The translations under genes were made by a program, and so were the position numbers. From contig NZ_CP029194.1 in assembly GCF_008642375.1 (NCBI RefSeq), positions 4,588,001-4,652,000 on the forward strand: 64,000 bases of DNA, given 5' to 3'. Position 1 is the stretch's first letter. Each line of letters opens with the position of its first letter. Under the pieces are notes generated by a model. It did no database searches and was not told where the DNA came from. It saw only the letters and a program-made list of their open reading frames with translations. Of this stretch, positions 10,935 to 19,088 are shown one piece after another. The stretch is from Streptomyces venezuelae. Its GTDB lineage: Bacteria > Actinomycetota > Actinomycetes > Streptomycetales > Streptomycetaceae.

Positions 10935-11195
10935 TCCACTTCTTGACTGGCGGGTACCCACGAACCGAATCGACGCCGATCCCGCCCGGCGACACCGCAG
11001 CGGGACTGGAGCCGCTCCACCTGCGGCAGCGCCCGCAATCCCGTCGATGCCCCACGACGCCGGGCCGTGCCCCATCCGTGCCCTTCGGAGCGGCGAACAG
11101 CGGTCAGCGCGGGTATCCCTGCACCCTTCGGTGCCGCCACGCCGGAGGATGTTTTCCCAGGTCAGACGCCAAATGATCTGCCTAAGCGGCGGTGA

Positions 11196-11236
11196 TTCCC
11201 AAGCTTATAGCGCGGGTTCGATTCCCGTCATCCGTT
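11196..11236 (+). other. orphan 3' half of tRNA-Gly(CCC): likely attachment-site scar
   Basis: The bases read as an anticodon loop TTCCCAA (11196-11202), a 3' anticodon stem GCTTA, a 4-base variable loop, a T-stem/loop GCGGG-TTCGATT-CCCGT (11212-11228), an acceptor strand CATCCGT and a discriminator T. The 5' half of the tRNA is absent: upstream sequence has no D-arm and the 5' anticodon stem does not adjoin the loop. A native-looking tRNA terminator follows at once. This is the shape of the distal attachment site left when an element integrates into a tRNA 3' end, which puts the element on the left. Confidence 0.65.
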
Positions 11237-11240
11237 CGTG

Positions 11241-11275
11241 AACGAAGCCCCAGGTCAGCGGCCTGGGGCTTCGTT
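11241..11275 (+). terminator. strong terminator after the tRNA-Gly scar
   Basis: Perfect 14-base stem, AACGAAGCCCCAGG at 11241-11254 with 11262-11275 and a 7-base loop. Of the kind usually found directly after Streptomyces tRNA genes. Confidence 0.8.
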
Positions 11276-11312
11276 GTTCTCGCTTGCTTTCCCTTGTTCT
11301 TGCGAGCCTGGG

Positions 11313-13517
11313 CTACTCGCCTCGGGGGCGCCAGACCGCGGCCTGGCGGACGGACACGAGCGCACCCCACACCCAGCCCGCGACGCCCACGAACGTGGCC
11401 GCGGCGGCGCACGCGGCGAGGAGTCCACCGGAGATGTACGAGGCGCCGGAGTCGGTGGTGGGGAAGGCCAGCCACTTGCCCACGACGGAGCCCACGAGGC
11501 CGGCCAGGGTCAGGGGCACGAGGATGCCGTGGGCGGCGGTGGACCAGTAGACGCGGGTATTGCCGGTGAGCGTGGTCACTGGGGCGAGGGCGCGGCCATT
11601 GCGGAGGAATTCCGCCAGGCCGGCGATGGCCGAGGCCGCGGCGAGCAGGGTGATGCCTGCCAGGCCGAACAAGGTGAGCCAGTTTCCTTGAAGCTGGTTC
11701 ACCTTGGCGCCCGCGAGCCAGTTCTCGCCGATGGTGCCGACCTCCGCTCCCAGGGGGAACGTCCGGTACGCCTGTTGCTTGATCAACGCCACCGGCAGGT
11801 CCGTCGCATCCCGGGACACGAGAACCGACTGGGTGAATCCCCTCCCGTCGTTCAGCGATGTCACCGGATCCGCCTGGACCACGCTCACCTTGCCCTGAAC
11901 TCCGCTGTTCCAACCGATCAGTTCCCTCATACGTGGATCCTGGGGCGGTCCGGTCAGACTCGACGGCTCGCGGGAGCAGCGCAGTTCGAGGGCCTGGAGT
12001 GCAGGGCACCTGCCTCGGATCGTCAAGCGGTCCGCTTCAGGGTCCTTCGTCAGGGACAGCTCCGCCATGTCGTCGGGGAGGGAGCGGCGGAAGGCCGCCA
12101 GCTGCCCGGCCGTGGCGGCACGGGGCTCGATGACCAGGGCGGACGACCCGATGCGCTCGACCGTGGCCTGCGCCGCCAGGGCATCCGCGCCGAGCTGCCC
12201 CTGCCAGGCGACCGCCTGGAGGAGAATCCCGATGGCGACCACGACTCCGGCGATCATGCGCGCCAGCGGCCCGGGATGAACAGCGGCACGACGGCCGGCG
12301 ATGAGGAGCCCCGGCCTGCCGTAGCGGCGCCCCAGACCGGCCAGCTTCTTTCCCAGGACGCCGATGATGACGGCGATCGCGGCGGGGAGTGTGGCGAGGG
12401 TGCCGGCGGCGCCGACCCAGTTGGTCATGACGAAGGCGGTGGTACCGGGAGGGAAGAGGTCCGGCCCGCGGACGGCGGTCAGGAGGAGGATGGGGCATGC
12501 CACGGCCCACTTCACCGGAGACCGGCGGGCTCCCCTGATCCGGGTGCCGCCCGTGTTCTTCCGGCCGATCGCGTCCGTCAGCACCACGACCGCCAGCACC
12601 GCCGCGGCCGCCGCGAGGCTCACGGCCAGGAACGCCCACCACCAGCCGCGCAGGTCGGAGGCGACCAGGACGTGTCCGGTCCAGGGGAGGCGGAGGTCCA
12701 CGGTCGAGGCGACGCCCGCGACGGCCAGTGCGAGCAGGGTCCCTGCGGTGACGGGACGCAGGACCTCGCCCAGGACGATCAGGGCCCGGTCGCGCGGGGT
12801 GGCACCCAGCACCGTGACCAGGGCGGTGCGCCGGTCCCGTACGTACGAGCCGGTCCGGGCGGCGACCGCCAGCAGCACCGCGGCCGGCAGCACGAGGAGC
12901 AGGGCGATCAGGACCAGGAACGTCCACTCGGGCTTGGCGTCGTCCGACTGTCCCACCGTGTAGAACGTGGGGCCGGCGGAGGGCCCGTAGCCGATGATCG
13001 GCCTCACGCTGTCGTCCTTCGCCGCGGTGTGCGGCACGACGTAGGCGAAGAGTTCGTCGGGCGACTGCAGGCCCTCGGTGCCGATCAGGCCCACCGTCCG
13101 GCCGTACCGGGTGGTGATGTCCTCGGCGCCCGGGTGATCGCGCAGCGCCGGGGAGAGTACGGCCTCGCCCGGGCGAGGCCAGCTCGACACACCCGGGGGC
13201 AGTGGAGCGTCCGCGGAGAGCCGAGTGAGGAAGACGACCCGGTAGAGGCTGCTGCCGGGGACCGAGTCGCCGGTGACACTCCAGGTGGCGCGGGCCGTAC
13301 TGCCCGGCACGTCTTGCTGGAACACGGGCGCGCGGGCCTCGCCGCGCGATGCCTGGCCCTCGTACGTGGCGTGCGTGGCGATCACCGACGCCAGGGACAG
13401 GGCGAGCATCGAGGTAGCCAGAAGGAGGGCCACGAACCTGACGCGCCCCGCCTCGGCGCGGCCTCCGGCCGTCGCCCCGACGGCGAGCAGCCTGCGGATA
13501 AGACCGTGCCGACTCAT
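11313..13517 (-). CDS. FtsX-like ABC transporter permease, 734 aa
   Basis: Start ATG at 13517 overlaps the stop of the ATPase gene (ATGA), which fixes it. Hydrophobic segments lie at the N-terminus (VRFVALLLATSMLALSLASVIA), after a ~150-residue extracytoplasmic part, in clusters around 215-330 and 400-450, and at the C-terminus (LFGLAGITLLAAASAIAGL; GGLLAACAAAATFVGVAGWVWG). This is the two-lobed MacB/FtsX-type arrangement of a large permease that works with one ATPase. Such transporters move peptides or lipids or act as mechanotransmission complexes in the membrane. With a small secreted protein next door, export of or immunity to that protein is a plausible job. Confidence 0.8.
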   Translation of the reverse strand: MSRHGLIRRLLAVGATAGGRAEAGRVRFVALLLATSMLALSLASVIATHATYEGQASRGEARAPVFQQDVPGSTARATWSVTGDSVPGSSLYRVVFLTRLSADAPLPPGVSSWPRPGEAVLSPALRDHPGAEDITTRYGRTVGLIGTEGLQSPDELFAYVVPHTAAKDDSVRPIIGYGPSAGPTFYTVGQSDDAKPEWTFLVLIALLLVLPAAVLLAVAARTGSYVRDRRTALVTVLGATPRDRALIVLGEVLRPVTAGTLLALAVAGVASTVDLRLPWTGHVLVASDLRGWWWAFLAVSLAAAAAVLAVVVLTDAIGRKNTGGTRIRGARRSPVKWAVACPILLLTAVRGPDLFPPGTTAFVMTNWVGAAGTLATLPAAIAVIIGVLGKKLAGLGRRYGRPGLLIAGRRAAVHPGPLARMIAGVVVAIGILLQAVAWQGQLGADALAAQATVERIGSSALVIEPRAATAGQLAAFRRSLPDDMAELSLTKDPEADRLTIRGRCPALQALELRCSREPSSLTGPPQDPRMRELIGWNSGVQGKVSVVQADPVTSLNDGRGFTQSVLVSRDATDLPVALIKQQAYRTFPLGAEVGTIGENWLAGAKVNQLQGNWLTLFGLAGITLLAAASAIAGLAEFLRNGRALAPVTTLTGNTRVYWSTAAHGILVPLTLAGLVGSVVGKWLAFPTTDSGASYISGGLLAACAAAATFVGVAGWVWGALVSVRQAAVWRPRGE

Positions 13518-14200
13518 CGCTCCGCCGCCCACCCTTCCTGCACTGGGGTGAGGACGCCTCCGGTCAGGGTGAGGGTGCGGTCGGCGCGGCCGGCCACCGC
13601 GGGGTCATGGGTCACCAGGAGCAGACCGCAGTCGTACCGCCGAGGCATGTCGAACAAGGTGTCCGCCACCTTCTCCTTGGCTTCCTCGTCGAGGGCGCCG
13701 GTCGGCTCGTCCGCGAGAAGCAGCGTCGGGGAGTTGATCACCGCCCGCGCCACCGCAGCGCGCTGCCGCTCCCCGCCGGACAGTTCTTCGCTGGTCTCCG
13801 AGAGCGGCACCCCCAGCTGCGTCAGCAGCTCCCCCGCCCTCCGGTACGCGTCCTTGCGGGCCGCTCCCGCCAGAAGCGCCGCCAGGGCGACGTTGTCGGT
13901 GGGGGAGAGTTCGGGCAGGAGTTCGCCGAACTGGAAGACCATGCCGATGTGGCGGGCGCGGTGCTGGGCCAGGACCTTGCCCCGCAGGGCAGCCATGTCC
14001 ACGCCGCCCACCTCGACCGTTCCCCCCGAGGGCCGGACCAGTCCCAGAGCGCACGACAGCAGGGTGGACTTGCCGGAGCCGCTCGGTCCCATCACCGCGA
14101 CGGACTCTCCCGCTCGGACGTCCAGGTCCAGCGCACTGAACAAGGACCGCCCGGGAACCTCGTATGTGAGTCCTCTGATGGACAACACCATCTCAACCAC
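13514..14200 (-). CDS. ABC transporter ATP-binding protein (MacB/LolD type)
   Basis: 228 aa. Walker A is GPSGSGKSTLL, the Q-loop is MVFQFGELLP, the signature is ELSGGERQRAAVARA, Walker B is LLLADEPTGALDEE, and the H-loop is LLVTHDP. The start is either GTG at 14200 or ATG at 14191; GGAG lies 4 bases before the GTG, so I keep the longer form. It powers the FtsX-type permease encoded directly downstream and overlapping by four bases. A terminator-like hairpin separates the pair from the upstream secreted-protein gene, so expression may be partly uncoupled. Confidence 0.9.
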   Translation of the reverse strand: MVEMVLSIRGLTYEVPGRSLFSALDLDVRAGESVAVMGPSGSGKSTLLSCALGLVRPSGGTVEVGGVDMAALRGKVLAQHRARHIGMVFQFGELLPELSPTDNVALAALLAGAARKDAYRRAGELLTQLGVPLSETSEELSGGERQRAAVARAVINSPTLLLADEPTGALDEEAKEKVADTLFDMPRRYDCGLLLVTHDPAVAGRADRTLTLTGGVLTPVQEGWAAER

Positions 14201-14250
14201 TGTGCTCCGCTTCCGACATGTCTTGCCGTTCGTACTCGTTCACGCGCGGG

Positions 14251-14281
14251 ACGGGGTGGCACACAGAGCGCGCCACCCCGT
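14251..14281 (-). terminator. hairpin between secreted-protein gene and ABC genes
   Basis: Perfect 10-base stem ACGGGGTGGC (14251-14260) with 14272-14281. It lies between the stop of the small secreted gene and the ATPase start, so it may attenuate read-through into the transporter. Confidence 0.55.
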
Positions 14282-14311
14282 TGCATCGCGACCTAAGCAG
14301 CCGCGGTTCCG

Positions 14312-14656
14312 CTACCGGTAGGACCAGGCGGAGCACGGGTCCGGCTGGAAGTCCTTCTCCTGGCACGCCTTCAGTGCGCGCACGTAGTTGGTCGCGTCAG
14401 CCCCGCTGTACACGGTCGTACCGGAGCCGCTCTTGTTGCGCAGCTCGTGGTTGTCGGTCGTGCGACGGTGGTAGGTGGCATAGGTCTCGTCGCCGTCCGC
14501 CTTGGTGTCGCTGACTGCGATCGAGGCGTTGGTGCCGTAGCTCCACGCCTTCGCGCCCTCCTTCTCGCCGTACATGTCACCGGCCATCGCCGGCGTGGCG
14601 GCGAAAAGGGCAGCGCCTGTGACAGCCAGCACCGCAATCTTCTGCTTGAGGTTCAT
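14312..14656 (-). CDS. small secreted protein, 114 aa
   Basis: ATG with an excellent ribosome site (GGGGAGGAC). A Sec signal peptide is clear: MNLKQKIAVLAVTGAALFAA, then TPAMA-GD as the likely cleavage point near residue 25. The mature ~89 residues are hydrophilic and rich in Ser, Thr and Tyr, with only two cysteines close to the C-terminus (ACQEKDFQPDPCSAWSYR), which could form one disulphide. The gene order (small secreted protein, ATPase, large permease) recalls lactococcin-972-type operons, but I do not see that family's own motifs. Function unknown; a bacteriocin-like or signalling role is a guess. Confidence 0.7.
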   Translation of the reverse strand: MNLKQKIAVLAVTGAALFAATPAMAGDMYGEKEGAKAWSYGTNASIAVSDTKADGDETYATYHRRTTDNHELRNKSGSGTTVYSGADATNYVRALKACQEKDFQPDPCSAWSYR

Positions 14657-15322
14657 GCTTGTCCTCCCCTGTTCGCGAACCCTGGCTGGGTCCGTATGGT
14701 GTGCGGCCGCGCCTTCTGGCCTGATCGCTCAACGTCCAGAGCCAGCAGGTGGGCAACCGCGGTGTAACCGTGACAGCCGGAATCTTGTGGATCTAGGGGG
14801 CTGCCATTACATGGCGCGAAAGCAACGACGTCACAAATCGCATATGCGCGGCGGCCAAGGCGGGGTGGCTTCGGTCAACCGGAACAACGCATGTCCCACG
14901 CATGCCGGAGAAGGCTCCTGATCCGACGGACAAGCGGAGGCGTCACCTTCCAGATCTCCGCGAGTTCAATGGAATGTGCCACCTTCAACCAGCGCGAGGC
15001 TGAAAGCGGACGCCCCGGGCTGGAAGTACGTCATATGGCTGGGCATCAAGCGGCATGATGCCTCCGGAGCCAAACCCTGCGCGGCACGGTTCTTGGCGCT
15101 GCCGTTCTCCGATGCTCCGCAGAGCACCGTGACTCATAGCGCGCGTTCGATCCCACCCGCAGCGCATGGAGTTCGCTCCACCCTGGCCTGTACAAACATC
15201 AGGCATGCAGGTGTCGATCCGGACCGAACCTCGGGCGAAGAGGTCGGGCGGGTCAGCTCTCGTCCGTTTGCGGGGGAGTTTGGGATTCCGTCGGCTCGTC
15301 GGTCGGCGCCGAAGCGTCGCCG
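14657..15322. other. 666 bases with no secure gene
   Basis: GC-rich but without a convincing coding frame. One tiny candidate is 14811-14921 on the plus strand (36 aa, starting MARKQRRHKSHMRGG, very basic), with no good ribosome site. At 15136-15154 the sequence ATAGCGCGcGTTCGATcCC copies 17 of 19 positions of the tRNA-Gly T-arm scar at 11207-11225. The rest appears to be decayed or spacer sequence between an accessory block and the core chromosome. Confidence 0.5.
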
Positions 15323-15487
15323 TCAAGAAGGGGGACCGTCGCCACGGTGGGCGGGCAGGTTTCCCCCTGTCGGGGGCTTGTCGCCCGTCCACTCCGTGGA
15401 GCAGATTCTGGCGAGGTCCACCACCCATTCCAGGTTCCGCTCCGGCAACTGGGCCGCGAGGCTGTCCAGCCACTCCTGCTCAGTCAT
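15323..15487 (-). CDS. small hypothetical ORF, 54 aa, possibly frameshifted
   Basis: ATG with a good ribosome site (GGGGAGGGA). It begins MTEQEWLDSLAAQLPERN and is acidic and helical up to about residue 33, which reads as real. After the proline/glycine run (DKPPTGG) the frame ends quickly, while the neighbouring minus-strand frame continues with a plausible acidic tail (TVPLLDGDASAPTDEPTES, stop near 15260). A one- or two-base indel near 15360 would join the two. The family is unknown. Confidence 0.4.
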   Translation of the reverse strand: MTEQEWLDSLAAQLPERNLEWVVDLARICSTEWTGDKPPTGGNLPAHRGDGPPS

Positions 15488-15532
15488 GTCGTCATTCCCT
15501 CCCCTGATCGGGTACATCTTCCACCATTCTCC

Positions 15533-15679
15533 TGGGAGCACGAGCCGAACCGCGGCTTCCTGCGCGCGCTGCACGCCCTGGCCCGGGCGGCCGGCGCGAT
15601 CGGCGAGAAGGAGGAGTTCGAGCGCTGCACGACCTTCCTGCGGGACTCCTCGGAGACCGCGGCCGAGACGCTCGGCTGA
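15533..15679 (+). pseudogene. C-terminal remnant of an unidentified gene
   Basis: An open stretch without a start. From about 15539 it reads EPNRGFLRALHALARAAGAI then GEKEEFERCTTFLRDSSETA with strong GC3 and ends in TGA. It looks like the natural helical C-terminus of a larger protein whose upstream part is gone. The break near 15530 may mark the edge of an insertion or deletion bringing accessory sequence next to the core chromosome. A terminator follows. Confidence 0.5.
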
Positions 15680-15692
15680 CCTTCCGAACGGT

Positions 15693-15714
15693 CTTCCGGA
15701 GGACCCTCCGGAAG
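15693..15714 (+). terminator. terminator after the gene remnant
   Basis: Perfect 9-base stem CTTCCGGAG (15693-15701) with 15706-15714 and a 4-base loop, starting 14 bases after the remnant's stop. Confidence 0.55.
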
Positions 15715-15932
15715 GCCTTCGATTCGGCCCTCCGGACGACCTGATCCGTCCCGGTTTCCCCCGTCTTGCGGGGCAGGGGGAAATCGGGACAGACCTCTCG
15801 ACGTGTTCGAGCGCGTTCGAGGACGGAGCGGCGGGGCCGGTACGATCCCCGGGACCGCAGGACCGAAGACGCCGGTTCCGAGGCCCCGCCTCCTCTTCCC
15901 CCACACCGGCCGACGCAGGGGAGAAGTCTGTC

Positions 15933-16823
15933 GTGGGCAAGCGTGCCGCACCCGCAGGACGGCGAGGAAAACAGAGCCGCCGGCGGGGCAGAGGCAGACG
16001 CGGCCCCGTGCGCCGGCTCGCGCTGCCGGTCCTGGTCCTGGCAGCCCTCGCGCTCGGCGGCGGAGCCGCCCTCGCGCACTTCAACGGCCAGGTGGCCGAC
16101 GATGCGGCCGCCCCCGCGCCGGAGGCGACGACCGCGACGGCGGCGCCCACGACGGACGCGCCCACGCCCCGGCCCACGACGGCGAAGCCGAAGCCGAAGG
16201 CCACGACGGCGAAGCCGAAGCCCACCCCCAAGCCGACCCCGAAGAAGACGACCGTGCCGCAGTCCGGCGCCGGGACCTTCACCACCGCGCAGGCCTCCGG
16301 CGACGCCGTCGGCACCGGCGGCTCGCTGCGCCGCTACCGCGTCCAGGTCGAGGACGGCATCGAGCTGTCGGCGCGCTCGGCGGCGGCCGAGATCCAGCAG
16401 ATCCTGGACCATCCGCGCAGCTGGGCGGCGCACGGCCGGGGCCGCTTCCAGCTGGTCTCGCAGAACGCCGACTTCGTCATCCGGATCGCGACCCCGGACA
16501 CGGCGGACGCCCTCTGTGCCCGGCAGGGCCTGAACACCCACGGCGAGCTGAACTGCGAGACCACGGACGGCGTCGTGGTGAACCTCAAGCGGTGGATGAC
16601 CGGCTCGCCGACCTTCGCGGGGGAGGCGGCCGAGTACCGGCACCTGATCATCAACCACGAGGTCGGGCACGAGATCGGCATCCGGCAGCACATGGGCTGC
16701 CCGGGTCCGGGCAAGCTCGCGCCCGCGATGATGCAGCAGATCAAGGGCCTGAACGGCTGCCGGTCGAACGCATTTCCGTATGACGAAGACGGTAGCTACA
16801 TCACGGGGCCGATCGTGTCATGA
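15933..16823 (+). CDS. DUF3152 membrane-anchored metalloprotease-like protein
   Basis: 296 aa from GTG 15933, with GGGGAG about 11 bases upstream; the longer frame to the left is not coding. A basic N-terminus is followed by one membrane segment at ~29-50 (LALPVLVLAALALGGGAALA), a Thr/Pro/Lys-rich linker, and the DUF3152 domain from ~130. That domain contains INHEVGHEIGIRQHMGC, an H-E-x-x-H zinc-site motif with a further His, so a zinc peptidase activity outside the membrane is likely. Cysteines (LCARQG, LNCETT, HMGCPG, NGCRS) probably pair. It precedes the kynurenine genes, as I recall for other streptomycetes. Confidence 0.82.
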   Translation: MGKRAAPAGRRGKQSRRRGRGRRGPVRRLALPVLVLAALALGGGAALAHFNGQVADDAAAPAPEATTATAAPTTDAPTPRPTTAKPKPKATTAKPKPTPKPTPKKTTVPQSGAGTFTTAQASGDAVGTGGSLRRYRVQVEDGIELSARSAAAEIQQILDHPRSWAAHGRGRFQLVSQNADFVIRIATPDTADALCARQGLNTHGELNCETTDGVVVNLKRWMTGSPTFAGEAAEYRHLIINHEVGHEIGIRQHMGCPGPGKLAPAMMQQIKGLNGCRSNAFPYDEDGSYITGPIVS

Positions 16824-16947
16824 TGCGGTTGGGACGGCGCGCGACGAAGCGCGTCTCCCGAGGGGACCGGGGCTCCCGTGCCGCAGGAACGAAGGCGCGC
16901 ACGGTGGAGCAGACCGCTACCCGGTAGTTCGTATCGAGGAGACAGCA

Positions 16948-17790
16948 ATGTCCACCTTCCCCGATGCCGGAGCCGGTTCGGTCGACCCGAACCTCGACTT
17001 CGCGGGTACCACGCCGTACGAGGACTACGTCCAGGCGGACGTCCTCACCCACCTCCAGCACCTCCGCTCGGACGACCCCGGCGAGATGGTCTTCCTGGTC
17101 ACCACCCAGGTCATGGAGCTGTGGTTCACGGTCATCGTCCACGAGTGGGAGACCGCGAGCCGCGCCCTGCGCGAGGACCGCGTCCCCGTCGCGATGGACG
17201 CGCTCAAGCGCTCGGTCCGCGAGCTGGAGGCCCTGAACCACTCGTGGCGGCCGCTCGCCCAGCTCACCCCGGGCCAGTTCAACGCCTACCGGGCCGCGCT
17301 CGGCGAGGGCTCCGGCTTCCAGTCGGCGATGTACCGCCGCATGGAGTTCCTGCTCGGCGAGAAGTCCGCGTCCATGCTCGTCCCGCACCGGGGCGCGCCC
17401 CGCGTGCACGCCGAGCTGGAGAAGGCCCTCCAGGAGCCGAGCCTGTACGACGAGGTCCTCGGCCTGCTGGCCCGGCGCGGCCTGCCCGTGCCGCAGTCGG
17501 TCCTCGGCCGTGACCTCGCGCAGCGGTACGAGCCGTCCCCCGAGGTCGAGGCCGTCTGGGCCGGGATCTACGCGGACGCCGACCAGAACACCGAGCTGGT
17601 CCGGCTCGGCGAGGCCCTCAGCGACGTCGCCGAGCTCGTCTGGCGATGGCGCAACGACCACCTGGTCGCGACCAGGCGCGCGATGGGCGCGAAGACCGGC
17701 ACCGGCGGTTCGGCCGGCGTGGCCTGGCTGGAGAAGCGGGCCCAGAAGAACGTGTTCCCGGAGCTCTGGACGGCCCGCAGCCATGTCTGA
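16948..17790 (+). CDS. kynA: tryptophan 2,3-dioxygenase
   Basis: 280 aa; ATG with GAGGAGAC upstream. The sequence carries the family's features throughout: TPYEDYVQADVLTHLQH at the N-terminus, FLVTTQVMELWFTVIVHE, GFQSAMYRRMEFLLG, and the C-terminal RWRNDHLVATRRAMG...GTGGSAGVAWL, which includes the haem-ligand His region and the substrate-binding G-T-G-G-S loop. The enzyme is a haem protein that opens the indole ring of L-Trp to N-formylkynurenine, the first step to anthranilate. It overlaps kynU by 8 bases, so the two are co-translated. Confidence 0.95.
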   Translation: MSTFPDAGAGSVDPNLDFAGTTPYEDYVQADVLTHLQHLRSDDPGEMVFLVTTQVMELWFTVIVHEWETASRALREDRVPVAMDALKRSVRELEALNHSWRPLAQLTPGQFNAYRAALGEGSGFQSAMYRRMEFLLGEKSASMLVPHRGAPRVHAELEKALQEPSLYDEVLGLLARRGLPVPQSVLGRDLAQRYEPSPEVEAVWAGIYADADQNTELVRLGEALSDVAELVWRWRNDHLVATRRAMGAKTGTGGSAGVAWLEKRAQKNVFPELWTARSHV

Positions 17791-18985
17791 CGACCTGCGA
17801 CAGATAGCCCTCGGTCTCGACGCGGCCGACGAGCTGGCCAGGCACCGCGAGAAGTTCGCCCTCGACGCCGGGACCGTCTACCTCGACGGCAACTCCCTCG
17901 GCGCGCTCCCCGCGCACGTCCCGGCCCGCATGGCCGACGTGATCGCCCGCGAGTGGGGCGAGCTGCGCATCCGCTCCTGGGACGAGTCGGGCTGGTGGAC
18001 CGCGCCGGAGCGGATCGGCGACCGGATCGCCCCGATCGTCGGCGCCGCCCCCGGGCAGATCGTGGTCGGCGACTCGACGAGCGTGAACGTCTTCAAGGCG
18101 GTCGTCGCGGCGGCCCGGATCAACGGCGACGACCGCGACGAGATCCTCGTCGACGCGACGACCTTTCCCACGGACGGGTACATCGCGCAGTCCGCGGCGC
18201 GGATGACGGGGCACGAGATCGTGGCGTGCGACCCGGCCGGCATGGCGGACGCGGTGAGCGACCGCACGGCGCTCGCGCTCGTCAACCACGTCGACTACCG
18301 GACGGGCCGGCTCCAGGACCTGCCCGGCCTCACCGCCGCGCTCCACGCGGCGGGCGCGCTCGCCGTCTGGGACCTGTGCCACAGCGCGGGCGCCCTGCCC
18401 GTCGGTCTGGACGCCCACGGGGTCGACCTGGCCGTCGGCTGCACCTACAAGTACCTGAACGGCGGCCCCGGTTCGCCTGCGTACCTGTACGTCGCCGAGC
18501 GCCACCAGGCGGCCTTCGACTCGCCGCTGCCCGGCTGGAACTCGCACACGGACCCGTTCGCGATGACCCCCGGCTACGAGGCGGCCGAGGGCGCGCTGAA
18601 GGGCCGGGTCGGCACGCCCGACATCCTCTCCATGCTGGCGCTGGAAGCGGCGCTCGACGTGTGGGACGGGGTCGCGATCGAGGACGTGCGCGCCAAGTCC
18701 CTCGCGCTCACGGACTTCTTCCTGCGGTGCGTGCGGGCGTACGTGCCGGAGGGCCGCGTCGTCTCCGTGACGCCGGACGCGCACGGCGAGCGGGGCAGCC
18801 AGGCCGCGCTGAGCTGCGAGAACGCGCCGGCCGTCATGGCCGAGCTGATCAAGCGCGGGATCGTCGGCGACCTGCGCCGCCCGGACGTCCTGCGGTTCGG
18901 CTTCACCCCGCTGTACGTCGGCTTCGCGGATGCGGAGAAGGCGGCGCGGGTCCTCGCGGAGGTCCTGGCCGACCTCCCTGCCTGA
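17783..18985 (+). CDS. kynU: kynureninase
   Basis: 400 aa. ATG lies inside the end of kynA. PLP enzyme of aminotransferase class V fold: YLDGNSLGALP near the N-terminus, VVGDSTSVNVFK for phosphate binding, LVNHVDYRTGRLQDLP, the Asp of VWDLCHSAGALPVGL that contacts the pyridine nitrogen, and the PLP lysine in GCTYKYLNGGPGSPA. It cleaves kynurenine to anthranilate and alanine. With kynA and the hydrolase downstream it completes tryptophan to anthranilate conversion in the cytosol. Confidence 0.95.
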   Translation: MSDDLRQIALGLDAADELARHREKFALDAGTVYLDGNSLGALPAHVPARMADVIAREWGELRIRSWDESGWWTAPERIGDRIAPIVGAAPGQIVVGDSTSVNVFKAVVAAARINGDDRDEILVDATTFPTDGYIAQSAARMTGHEIVACDPAGMADAVSDRTALALVNHVDYRTGRLQDLPGLTAALHAAGALAVWDLCHSAGALPVGLDAHGVDLAVGCTYKYLNGGPGSPAYLYVAERHQAAFDSPLPGWNSHTDPFAMTPGYEAAEGALKGRVGTPDILSMLALEAALDVWDGVAIEDVRAKSLALTDFFLRCVRAYVPEGRVVSVTPDAHGERGSQAALSCENAPAVMAELIKRGIVGDLRRPDVLRFGFTPLYVGFADAEKAARVLAEVLADLPA

Positions 18986-19006
18986 GGAATGACCGTCCGA
19001 TGATCG

Positions 19007-19053
19007 CCTGATCTGCGGGGGCTCCGGTGCTGGTACCGTCCCCGCAGGTCAGG
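19007..19053 (+). terminator. hairpin after kynU
   Basis: Fourteen-base arms at 19007-19020 and 19040-19053 pair with a single G-U, loop 19 bases. It lies between kynU and the hydrolase gene. A TACCGT box inside the loop region (19034-19039) could be a -10 element for the hydrolase. Confidence 0.5.
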
Positions 19054-19088
19054 CCAATTCGGCCGCGTCACCGAGAGGTTGGAACAGC

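Noticed and set aside
11145..11236. complete tRNA gene
   Set aside because: GGATG at 11147-11151 could pair with CATCC, but the length is about 91 bases, no D-arm fits, and eight extra bases separate TAAGC from the anticodon loop.
11238..14321. 1027-aa open frame on the plus strand across the ABC transporter genes
   Set aside because: Low-complexity Gly/Arg/Asp translation antisense to clear permease and ATPase motifs.
14312..14656. lactococcin-972 family bacteriocin
   Set aside because: Gene order fits but the aromatic/His pattern of that family is not seen in the mature sequence.
14976..15932. long N-terminal extension of the DUF3152 protein
   Set aside because: The frame is open but translates to non-conserved Arg/Pro/Ser-rich sequence; the membrane helix and a GTG with an upstream G-run place the start at 15933.
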